This document shows, one piece after another, positions 1-4,991 of a DNA stretch of 8,301 nucleotides (positions are counted from its first letter, which is position 1; the number at the start of each line of letters is the position of its first letter). A program made the position numbers and the translations under genes. Origin of the DNA: T1Sed10-7 sp046540855. Its GTDB lineage: Bacteria > Actinomycetota > Nitriliruptoria > Nitriliruptorales > Nitriliruptoraceae. The notes beneath the pieces were generated by a model. That model had not been told where the DNA came from. It searched no databases and saw only the letters and a program-made list of their open reading frames with translations. The stretch lies in NCBI GenBank assembly GCA_046540855.1, contig JBKHEJ010000124.1, positions 1-8,301 of the forward strand. The letters run 5' to 3'.

Positions 1-1088
1 GGATCCGGCCCGCCGCCGGTCCAGGTGCCGACGTCGAGCACGAGCGCGAGCCGGCTCGCGGCGCCCCGGCCGGCGCGGACCAGTGCCCGCAGCTCGCCTG
101 GGTCGGGGGTGGTGACCACCGCCACCAGGCTGCCCTGCCCCATCTCCGAGGTGGCGACCTGCCGCAGCAGGGCGGGCAGGTCGATCGCCGCCGCCTCGAG
201 CGTCGCGAGCAGCGGCAGCCAGGCTGCGGCCGGCCGGGGAGGGGGGACGCGCCGCTGCGCCTCGGTGAGCACGGTCACGCCGCGCTGCCGGGCGTCGAGG
301 TGGTGGACGATGCTCGCCGCCGTGGCGACCGCCACCTCGAGGCTGGCGCCGGGACCGTGGCCGCGGTGCCGATCGGAGCGCAGGTCCAGCACGACGCTCG
401 CACGCGGCACGCTGGCCTCCTCGGGCTGGCGGACCATGAGCTGTCCGCGGTGCGCCGTCGACGGCCAGTGGACCGCGCGCAGATCGTCGCCCTGCACGTA
501 CTCGCGGATGTCGGCGATGTCCTCGCCATGCGGCGTAGCGCGCCGCGGGCCGGTGGCCAGCGTGCCCACCGCGCCACCCAGCGGCACGCCCGGTGCGAGC
601 GGCCACACCTGCGGCAGCACCGTCACGCTCGCGGTGCCCGCCACGGTCCGGCGCCGCTGCACCAGCCCGAAGGGGTCGCGGACGAGGACCACCGCCGGCC
701 CGAGCTGGTGCCGGCCGCGGTGGGCGCCGGTGAGCTCGAGGCGCAGCGCGCGGTGCCGACCGGGCAGCAGCACCGGCAGGCGCACCGCGGGCGCATCGCC
801 CAGGACGGCCGGGAGGTGGTCCTGGAACCACGCGGTGGGGGTGGGGAGCCTCCCCCGGTTGCGGATCTCGAGCTCGAGCACGGCGGTCCCCCCGGCCGGT
901 ACGAGCGCCGGGTGGACCGCGCGCACGACCTCCAGCCGCAGCGGCAGGACCCGCACCCACAGCAGCGCGAGGACCACGAGCGCGAGCAGCGTGGTGGCCG
1001 CGATCTGCAGCTCGGTCACGCCCAGCACCCGAGCGGCGGCCCACAGGCCGAGCACCCCGAGCACCGCCCCGAGCCCGCGCGGTGTCAT
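1..1088 (-). CDS. DUF58 domain-containing membrane-anchored protein (3' end outside window)
   Basis: No stop codon occurs from the ATG at 1088 down to base 1, so 362 codons are visible and the C-terminus is missing. Residues about 5-22 and 27-46 form two hydrophobic segments, a membrane hairpin near the N-terminus. A beta-rich stretch follows (about 50-160) that includes RDPFGLV at 137-143. The DUF58 signature is clear at about 195-212, REYVQGDDLRAVHWPSTA. After it comes a von Willebrand A-like fold with the strand SVVLDLRSD at 231-239. DUF58 proteins are usually encoded next to MoxR ATPases and are thought to be their partners or clients in envelope or metal-dependent assembly; the exact function is not established. 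The start lies four bases after the moxR stop, which implies one operon and probable translational coupling. No strong ribosome binding site is seen (GAGTGAG upstream). Family assignment is firm; the biological role is inferred. Confidence 0.9.
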   Translation of the reverse strand, partial: MTPRGLGAVLGVLGLWAAARVLGVTELQIAATTLLALVVLALLWVRVLPLRLEVVRAVHPALVPAGGTAVLELEIRNRGRLPTPTAWFQDHLPAVLGDAPAVRLPVLLPGRHRALRLELTGAHRGRHQLGPAVVLVRDPFGLVQRRRTVAGTASVTVLPQVWPLAPGVPLGGAVGTLATGPRRATPHGEDIADIREYVQGDDLRAVHWPSTAHRGQLMVRQPEEASVPRASVVLDLRSDRHRGHGPGASLEVAVATAASIVHHLDARQRGVTVLTEAQRRVPPPRPAAAWLPLLATLEAAAIDLPALLRQVATSEMGQGSLVAVVTTPDPGELRALVRAGRGAASRLALVLDVGTWTGGGPD

Positions 1089-1092
1089 CGGC

Positions 1093-2076
1093 TCACTCGA
1101 TCGGTGCGGGCAGGCCGGCGAGCACGTCGGCGATGACGTCGGCGGCGGTGATGCCGTTCAGCTCGGCGTCCGGGCGCAGGATCAGGCGGTGGGGGAGCAC
1201 GTGCGGGGCGAGCTGCTTCACGTCGTCGGGCAGGACGTAGGAGCGGCCCGCCAGCGCGGCGGCGGCCCGCACGCTGCGCAGCAGCGCGATGGAGGCACGC
1301 GGTGAGGCGCCGAGCTCGACGTCGGGGTGCTGGCGGGTCGCGCGGCAGGTGGCGATGAGGTAGCGCTCCACCGGCTCGGCCACGTGGATCGAGCGGATCG
1401 TCTCGATGGCGTGCACGACCGCGGCGGTGTCGGTGACCGCCCGCAAGGACGCGAGGCGGTCGGGACCCCCGTGCGTGCGCACGATGTCCAGCTCGTCGTC
1501 GGCGTCGGGGTAGCCGATCGCCAGGCGCAGCAGGAACCGGTCCCGTTGCGCCTCCGGCAGCGGGTAGGTCCCCTCGAGCTCGATCGGGTTCTGGGTGGCC
1601 AGCACCATGAACGGGCGCGCGAGCTCGCGGGTGGTCCCGTCGACGGTGACCGTGCGCTCCTCCATGGCCTCGAGCAGGGCCGACTGGGTCTTCGGGCCGG
1701 CGCGGTTGATCTCGTCCCCGAGCACGAGGTTCGCGAACACCGGCCCCGGACGGAACTCGAACCGCCCCAGCTCCGGGGTGTACACGCTCACGCCCGTGAC
1801 GTCGGAGGGGAGCAGATCCGGGGTGAACTGCACGCGCGCCACCGAGCAGTCGATGGAGCGCGCCAGCGCCTTGGCGAGCAGCGTCTTGCCGACCCCCGGC
1901 ACGTCCTCGACGAGCAGGTGTCCCTCGGCCAGCAGGGTCAGCAGCGCGAGACGGATCGCGGTGTCCTTGCCGCGCAGCACCTGCCGGACGTTGCCCTCGA
2001 TCGCCGCGAGGGTGCCGCGCACGCGCGTGAGCTCGTCACGGTCCGGCGCAGCGGCGGTCTGCTGGGAGAGGGACAC
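1093..2076 (-). CDS. MoxR-family AAA+ ATPase
   Basis: This is a cytoplasmic AAA+ ATPase of the MoxR branch, thought to act as a chaperone-like remodeller of VWA/DUF58 partner proteins. Residues are counted here from the GTG at 2163. Walker A is DVPGVGKT (87-94). The MoxR hallmark RVQFTPDLLPSDVTG is at 110-124. Walker B is LVLGDEINRA (146-155). Sensor 1 is in ATQNPIE (189-195), the arginine-finger region is EAQRDRF (204-210), and sensor 2 is GASPRAS (285-291). The C-terminal lid helices extend to the end. I favour the GTG at 2076 because it leaves the usual short N-terminus before the first helix. A GTG at 2163 would add 29 low-complexity Arg/Pro/Ala residues (total 356 aa). Neither start has a convincing ribosome binding site. 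The gene is followed after 4 bp by the DUF58 gene and is divergent from tetR. A DUF3488/transglutaminase gene often follows such pairs, but it would lie outside this window. Confidence 0.93.
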   Translation of the reverse strand: MSLSQQTAAAPDRDELTRVRGTLAAIEGNVRQVLRGKDTAIRLALLTLLAEGHLLVEDVPGVGKTLLAKALARSIDCSVARVQFTPDLLPSDVTGVSVYTPELGRFEFRPGPVFANLVLGDEINRAGPKTQSALLEAMEERTVTVDGTTRELARPFMVLATQNPIELEGTYPLPEAQRDRFLLRLAIGYPDADDELDIVRTHGGPDRLASLRAVTDTAAVVHAIETIRSIHVAEPVERYLIATCRATRQHPDVELGASPRASIALLRSVRAAAALAGRSYVLPDDVKQLAPHVLPHRLILRPDAELNGITAADVIADVLAGLPAPIE

Positions 2077-2153
2077 GTCGGATGCCGGTCGTCGGCGCGT
2101 CGCCGTGGCCGAGGCCGACGGCGGGCCGGGTGGGCGGCCCCGGCCGGCGCGCA

Positions 2154-2171
2154 GGGTACCCACGGGTACCC
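2154..2171. repeat. Two GGGTACCC palindromes spaced one helical turn apart
   Basis: GGGTACCC occurs at 2154-2161 and again at 2164-2171. Each copy is a perfect 8-bp palindrome, and the copies are exactly 10 bp apart, on the same face of the helix. They straddle the more upstream of the two possible moxR GTG starts (2163). If moxR really begins at 2076, they lie in its 5' leader and could be a protein-binding site. Function unknown. Confidence 0.4.
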
Positions 2172-2196
2172 GCTCGGCGCCCGGGTGGCGGGGGCT

Positions 2197-2216
2197 GGTC
2201 GGGCGGGGTCGGGCGG
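2197..2216. repeat. Exact tandem duplication of a 10-bp unit in the moxR/tetR intergenic region
   Basis: GGTCGGGCGG is repeated twice with no gap (2197-2206 and 2207-2216). On the moxR sense strand this reads CCGCCCGACC twice. A 10-bp period suits binding of a protein on one face of the DNA. Simple slippage in GC-rich non-coding DNA is an equally good explanation. Confidence 0.4.
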
Positions 2217-2242
2217 CGGCCGTGCCACCCCGCTCACCTCGA

Positions 2243-2262
2243 ACCTGACGTCGACGTCAGGT
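2243..2262. promoter_or_regulatory. Perfect 20-bp palindrome, probable TetR-family operator
   Basis: ACCTGACGTCGACGTCAGGT is identical to its own reverse complement over all 20 bases. It begins 56 bases before the favoured tetR start codon and lies between tetR and the divergent moxR gene. TetR-family dimers typically bind palindromes of this size next to their own genes. The site overlaps the -35 hexamer proposed for tetR, so binding would be expected to block transcription. The palindrome is seen directly; the link to this regulator is an inference from position and family behaviour. Confidence 0.72.
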
Positions 2263-2274
2263 CTCGGGTAGCGT
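2245..2274 (+). promoter_or_regulatory. Candidate tetR promoter
   Basis: A -35-like CTGACG (2245-2250) is followed after 18 bp by a -10-like TAGCGT (2269-2274). Transcription would start near 2281, giving a very short leader before the tetR start. The -35 is embedded in the 20-bp palindrome, a layout that fits autorepression. The hexamers match only moderately and were judged by eye. Confidence 0.45.
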
Positions 2275-2298
2275 TCCCGCCCCGACCAGGGGGTGGCC

Positions 2299-2922
2299 GT
2301 GGCCGATGCGAGGGACGGCGAGGTGCGGCGGAGCTCCCGTGGTGCGCGCACCCGCGCCCGGCTGCTGCAGGCCACCCGGGAGGTGGTCGCGGTGCGGGGG
2401 TTCGTCGCGGCCCGTGTCGAGGACATCGTCGCCACCGCCGGGGTGAGCCACGGCACCTTCTACACCTACTTCGACAACAAGGCGGCGGCCCTCGACGCCC
2501 TCATCGACGCGGCCGCGGCCGAGCTGCAGGCGGTCGTGGACGAGCCCTGGGACGGCCCCGACGGCGCCAGCGCGATCGGGGCGGTGATCGGACGGTTCGT
2601 CGCCGCCTTCGCCGAGCATGCGGACGTCGTGCGGGCCTGGATCGAGGCGGCGGCGCACGACCCCGTGGTCGCTGACCGGCTGCAGGAGGTGCGCGGCGGC
2701 TACGTGCGACGGGTCGCCGAGGTGGTGGCGCCGGTGCTCGCGGGCAGCGGTCACGACCCGACGCTGGTCGCCACGGCGCTCGTGGCCATGGTCGAGGGGA
2801 CGGTGACCCAGCAGCGCCACGCGACCGAGGACCTGCCGACCCCACAGCTCGTCCGCACCCTCAGCAGCCTGTGGGTGGGGGGCTTGCTCGGACTGGGCGA
2901 GGACCCGACCAGCCGCGGCTGA
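2299..2922 (+). CDS. TetR/AcrR-family transcriptional regulator
   Basis: This is a 207-residue, one-domain-plus-ligand-domain repressor, the usual TetR size. The N-terminal helix region TRARLLQATREVVAVRGF (18-35) leads into a classic helix-turn-helix, VEDIVATAGVSHGTFYTYF (40-58), followed by DNKAAALDALI. The remaining all-helical C-terminal part is the dimerisation and ligand domain, which is too variable to predict a ligand. I chose the GTG at 2299 because AGGGGG (2288-2293) lies 5 nt upstream. The GTG at 2293, which overlaps that motif, would add two residues. Its likely operator is the palindrome at 2243-2262, so it probably represses itself and may also control moxR/DUF58. It lies 232 bp upstream of mraZ on the same strand. 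Its targets beyond these genes cannot be read from the sequence. Confidence 0.94.
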   Translation: MADARDGEVRRSSRGARTRARLLQATREVVAVRGFVAARVEDIVATAGVSHGTFYTYFDNKAAALDALIDAAAAELQAVVDEPWDGPDGASAIGAVIGRFVAAFAEHADVVRAWIEAAAHDPVVADRLQEVRGGYVRRVAEVVAPVLAGSGHDPTLVATALVAMVEGTVTQQRHATEDLPTPQLVRTLSSLWVGGLLGLGEDPTSRG

Positions 2923-2938
2923 GCGCCGAGCGAGCATC

Positions 2939-2962
2939 CCTCGGGTCCGAGGCATGCCTCGG
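2939..2962 (+). terminator. Inverted-repeat structure after tetR, possible terminator
   Basis: Sixteen bases after the tetR stop, CCTCGG (2939-2944) can pair with CCGAGG (2947-2952), which can alternatively pair with CCTCGG (2957-2962) across a CATG loop. The second arm pair forms the perfect 16-bp palindrome CCGAGGCATGCCTCGG (2947-2962). The position suits a tetR terminator, but no T-tract follows, so it may instead be a rho-assisted pause site or a protein-binding palindrome. Confidence 0.4.
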
Positions 2963-2980
2963 CCCTCCACCTCGCTCCAC
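2961..2980 (-). promoter_or_regulatory. Putative upstream MraZ box, inverted relative to mraZ
   Basis: On the minus strand this reads GTGGAGCGAGGTGGAGGGCC, two GTGGAG units exactly 10 bp apart. It matches the plus-strand sequence at 3072-3091, which overlaps the mraZ transcription start, at 18 of 20 positions. The only differences are at positions 5 and 10. MraZ is known to bind short G-rich direct repeats with a 10-bp period upstream of its own gene. The second, inverted copy 91 bp upstream is seen directly; binding by MraZ is inferred. Confidence 0.5.
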
Positions 2981-3044
2981 CGCTCGAAGGGCGGTTCTGT
3001 GGCCTCCAGTGGCCAGATCCGGGTCCAAGGGCCTGCGACATCCG

Positions 3045-3073
3045 TTGACGGGTGGGTAGAAGGGGCATAGAGT
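3045..3073 (+). promoter_or_regulatory. Main dcw cluster promoter upstream of mraZ
   Basis: TTGACG (3045-3050), a 17-bp spacer and TAGAGT (3068-3073) form the best sigma70-type promoter in the window. Transcription should start near 3080, leaving a G-rich leader of about 75 nt before the mraZ GTG. The spacer, the -10 and the start site are all covered by the 10-bp-phased repeats at 3051-3090, which fits repression by MraZ. Confidence 0.72.
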
Positions 3074-3090
3074 GGCGCGAAGTGGAGGGC
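3051..3090 (+). promoter_or_regulatory. 10-bp-phased direct repeats over the mraZ promoter, putative MraZ operator
   Basis: Four consecutive 10-bp units share a purine-GTGG-like opening: GGTGGGTAGA (3051), AGGGGCATAG (3061), AGTGGCGCGA (3071) and AGTGGAGGGC (3081). The last two are closest to each other and the second is weakest. In E. coli, MraZ binds TGGGN repeats separated by 5 nt, the same 10-bp period, upstream of mraZ. These repeats lie across the -10 and start site, where autorepression would be expected. Assignment to MraZ is by spacing, base composition and position. Confidence 0.6.
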
Positions 3091-3154
3091 CTGCCCACGG
3101 TGGGGAGGTCCCGAGGCGGTCGGGTCGACGGGCCCGGGGATCGGACGGGGTCGG

Positions 3155-3583
3155 GTGTTCCTCGGAGAGCACCAGCACACGCTGGACGTCAAGGGCCGGG
3201 TGATCCTCCCGGCCCGGTTCCGCGACCGGCTCTCCAGCGGCCTGGTGTTCGTGCCCTCCCAGGACCGTGCCATCGACGTCTACCCCCTGACGGCCTTCGA
3301 ACGCCGCGTCGAGGAGCTCAGGGCGCTGCCGCGCGAGGACGGCGCGGCGCGCAGCTACCTGCGGGTGTTCCTCGCCGGCGCCCACGAGGACAAGCCGGAC
3401 TCCCAGGGCCGCGTCACGATCCCGCCCCGGCTGCGGGAGTACGCCGGCCTCGACCGGGACATCACCATCAACGGTGCGGACGAGAAGGTCGAGATCTGGG
3501 ACCGGGCGGCCTGGGAGGCCTACCGCGCCACGGCCGAGGACGCCTTCGCGAACCTCGACGGCGCCTTCGGAGCGGGCTGGTGA
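3155..3583 (+). CDS. mraZ: Transcriptional regulator MraZ
   Basis: A 142-residue protein of normal family length and the first gene of the dcw cluster. It contains two AbrB/SpoVT-like DNA-binding half-domains. The first, residues about 5-47, has HTLDVKGRVILPARFRDRL. The second, about 76-120, has DSQGRVTIPPRLREYAGL followed by KVEIWDRAAWEAY. Both carry the conserved DxxGR signature. MraZ assembles into ring-shaped oligomers that bind repeated short sequences in its own promoter and usually represses the cluster. The start is the GTG at 3155, which gives the canonical MFLGEHQHTLD N-terminus; a weak GGGG motif lies 4 nt upstream. The stop overlaps the rsmH ATG by one base (TGATG). A likely promoter and operator sit at 3045-3090. 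Confidence 0.97.
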   Translation: MFLGEHQHTLDVKGRVILPARFRDRLSSGLVFVPSQDRAIDVYPLTAFERRVEELRALPREDGAARSYLRVFLAGAHEDKPDSQGRVTIPPRLREYAGLDRDITINGADEKVEIWDRAAWEAYRATAEDAFANLDGAFGAGW

Positions 3584-4551
3584 TGACCGCAGCCCCCCAC
3601 ACCCCCGTGCTGCTCGACCGGGTCGTCGAGCTGCTCACCGAGACCCCCGACGGGCCGATCGTCGACGCGACGGTCGGCGCCGGCGGCCACGCCCGCGCGA
3701 TCGTCGAGGCCCGCCTGGCGCGCTACGGCCGCGCCCAGCTGCTCGGACTGGACCGTGACCCCGACGCGCTGGCGCTGGCGACCGCGCGCCTGGCCGATCT
3801 CGCGGCCGATGCGCGCGTCGAGGTGACCCTGGTCCGGACCCGGTTCGACGCGCTCGGCCCCGTGCTCGACGACGCGGGGATCGCGCAGGTCAGCGGCGTG
3901 CTGCTCGACCTCGGGATCTCCTCGATGCACGTGGACCGCCCGGAGCGGGGGTTCAGCTTCCGTGCCGACGGGCCCCTCGACATGCGCATGGACCCGGCCC
4001 TGCCCACCACCGCGGCCGAGATGCTCGACGACCTCGACGAGGTCGAGCTGACCCGGCTCCTGCAACGCTACGGCGAGGAGCCCCACGCCCGCCGGATCGC
4101 CCGGGCGATCGTGGCTGCCCGGCCGATCACCACCACGGCGCAGCTGGCCGAGGTGGTCCGTGCCGCGGTGCCGGCCGCCGCCCGGCGGCGCGCCGGGCAC
4201 CACCCCGCCACCCGGACCTTCCAGGCGCTCCGGATCGCGGTCAACGCTGAGCTCGAGGCGCTGGAGGCCGTGCTGCCGGTCGCGCTGGAGCGGCTCGGGC
4301 CCGGTGGGGTCGCCGTGGTGCTCGCCTACCACAGCCTCGAGGACCGGCTCGTCAAGCGTGCCTTCGCCGCTGCCGCGGCGACCTGCACCTGCCCGCCGGG
4401 GCTGCCGGTGTGCGTGTGCGGCACCTCGCCGCTGGTCACCCCGCTCGTCCGCCGCCCGGAGCGTCCCGGGCCGGAGGAGATCGCCGCCAACCCCCGCGCC
4501 ACCGCCGCCCGGCTGCGTGCCGCCCGACGTCTCCTTCAGGAGCACCCGTGA
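3583..4551 (+). CDS. rsmH: 16S rRNA (cytosine(1402)-N(4))-methyltransferase RsmH
   Basis: A 322-residue S-adenosylmethionine-dependent enzyme (formerly MraW) that N4-methylates C1402 in the decoding centre of 16S rRNA. Visible motifs are the SAM-binding VDATVGAGGHA (27-37), LGLDRDPDAL (54-63), the family block LLDLGISSMHVDRPERGFSF (107-126) followed by DGPLDMRMD (129-137), ATRTFQALRIAVNAEL (209-224) and YHSLEDRLVKRAF (249-261). Near the C-terminus four cysteines form two CxC pairs (268, 270, 277, 279) around PPGLPV. The ATG at 3583 overlaps the mraZ stop and starts the protein with the family-typical HTPVLLDRVVELL. The frame stays open upstream to 3052, but that stretch is the mraZ gene. The stop overlaps the next gene's GTG by four bases (GTGA), so coupling on both sides is likely. 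Confidence 0.97.
   Translation: MTAAPHTPVLLDRVVELLTETPDGPIVDATVGAGGHARAIVEARLARYGRAQLLGLDRDPDALALATARLADLAADARVEVTLVRTRFDALGPVLDDAGIAQVSGVLLDLGISSMHVDRPERGFSFRADGPLDMRMDPALPTTAAEMLDDLDEVELTRLLQRYGEEPHARRIARAIVAARPITTTAQLAEVVRAAVPAAARRRAGHHPATRTFQALRIAVNAELEALEAVLPVALERLGPGGVAVVLAYHSLEDRLVKRAFAAAAATCTCPPGLPVCVCGTSPLVTPLVRRPERPGPEEIAANPRATAARLRAARRLLQEHP
4538..4542 (+). promoter_or_regulatory. Ribosome binding site that fixes the ftsL-like start
   Basis: AGGAG lies 5 nt before the GTG at 4548, inside the last codons of rsmH. It is the clearest Shine-Dalgarno sequence in the window and decides the start of a small gene whose frame stays open upstream to 4410. Confidence 0.7.
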
Positions 4552-4988
4552 GCGCCGTCACCGCCCCGCTTCGCCCCAGCCGCCGCGCGCCGGTCGAGCA
4601 CACGAGCCATCTGCGTGTGGTCGACCGGCCCGTGCGTCGGCACACGCTCGCCTTCGCCCTGCTGTGGATCGTGGTGCTGGGGACGGCCGTGTTCGGCGCG
4701 GTGGCCCTCAACGCGCTCGCGGCCGCGGCCTCGGTCGAGGCGCGTGCCCTGGAGTCGCACGTCAGCGAGGCGGAACGGCAGCACGCGCAACTGGTCGCCG
4801 ACGTCGCCCACCTCGAGGACCCCGCGCGGGTCCGCGCCGCCGCCGAGGCGCTCGGCATGGTCCCCCCAGGCCCGGTGCGGCACCTGTCGCTGGAGCGCTC
4901 CCTGCCCGCGGACTCGCTCGTCCCGGCGGCCCGCACCCCGGCCGCCCCCGCCGACCCCTTGAAGCCGCTGCTGTCCGTGGAGCGGTGA
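4548..4988 (+). CDS. ftsL: FtsL-like small septal membrane protein
   Basis: A 146-residue bitopic protein. A short, basic cytoplasmic N-terminus (about 1-32) precedes one strong membrane segment, TLAFALLWIVVLGTAVFGAV (33-52). An alanine- and glutamate-rich coiled-coil-like stretch follows (about 59-95), then the FtsL/DivIC-type ending LEDPARVRAAAEALGMVPPG (89-108) and a proline-rich tail. FtsL proteins bind FtsB/DivIC and FtsQ and help activate the FtsW-FtsI septal synthase. Sequence conservation in this family is low, so the call rests on topology, the LGM..PG motif and the invariant position between rsmH and ftsI. The GTG start at 4548 overlaps the rsmH stop (GTGA) and has AGGAG 5 nt upstream. 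ftsI begins 3 nt after its stop. A DivIC/FtsB-like label would be the main alternative. Confidence 0.88.
   Translation: MSAVTAPLRPSRRAPVEHTSHLRVVDRPVRRHTLAFALLWIVVLGTAVFGAVALNALAAAASVEARALESHVSEAERQHAQLVADVAHLEDPARVRAAAEALGMVPPGPVRHLSLERSLPADSLVPAARTPAAPADPLKPLLSVER
4979..4982 (+). promoter_or_regulatory. ftsI ribosome binding site
   Basis: GGAG lies 9 nt before the ftsI ATG at 4992, within the final codons of the ftsL-like gene. It supports that ATG and suggests reinitiation by ribosomes ending on the upstream gene. Confidence 0.5.
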
Positions 4989-4991
4989 CCG

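Noticed and set aside
1..6. GGATCC (BamHI site) exactly at the window start
   Set aside because: It may reflect a cloned or cut end, but the reading frame runs through it normally and nothing else supports an artefact or a biological role.
25..1305. Long open frame on the plus strand across the DUF58 gene and the moxR 3' end
   Set aside because: The translation is Arg/Ser/Thr/Pro-rich without any domain, while the minus strand encodes convincing DUF58 and MoxR motifs. It is a by-product of high GC content.
2219..2238. GTGAGCGGGGTGGCACGG-like sequence on the minus strand, considered as a third MraZ box
   Set aside because: The GTG units are 9 rather than 10 bp apart and the match to the other boxes is poor.
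3000..3015. Inverted repeat TGGCC...GGCCA upstream of the mraZ promoter
   Set aside because: Only five base pairs around a six-base loop, which is expected by chance at this GC content.
2257..3273. Open frame of 338 codons on the minus strand across tetR, the mraZ promoter and the start of mraZ
   Set aside because: It crosses a clear promoter and two well-supported genes, and its His/Arg/Gly-rich sequence has no recognisable fold.
3052..3582. In-frame upstream extension of rsmH
   Set aside because: It would overlap all of mraZ in another frame and begin within the promoter. The ATG at 3583 gives the standard RsmH N-terminus.
3520..4545. Open frame of 341 codons on the minus strand opposite rsmH
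   Set aside because: It is the complement of a fully conserved rsmH gene, and its Gly/Arg/His-rich product is typical of antisense frames at very high GC.
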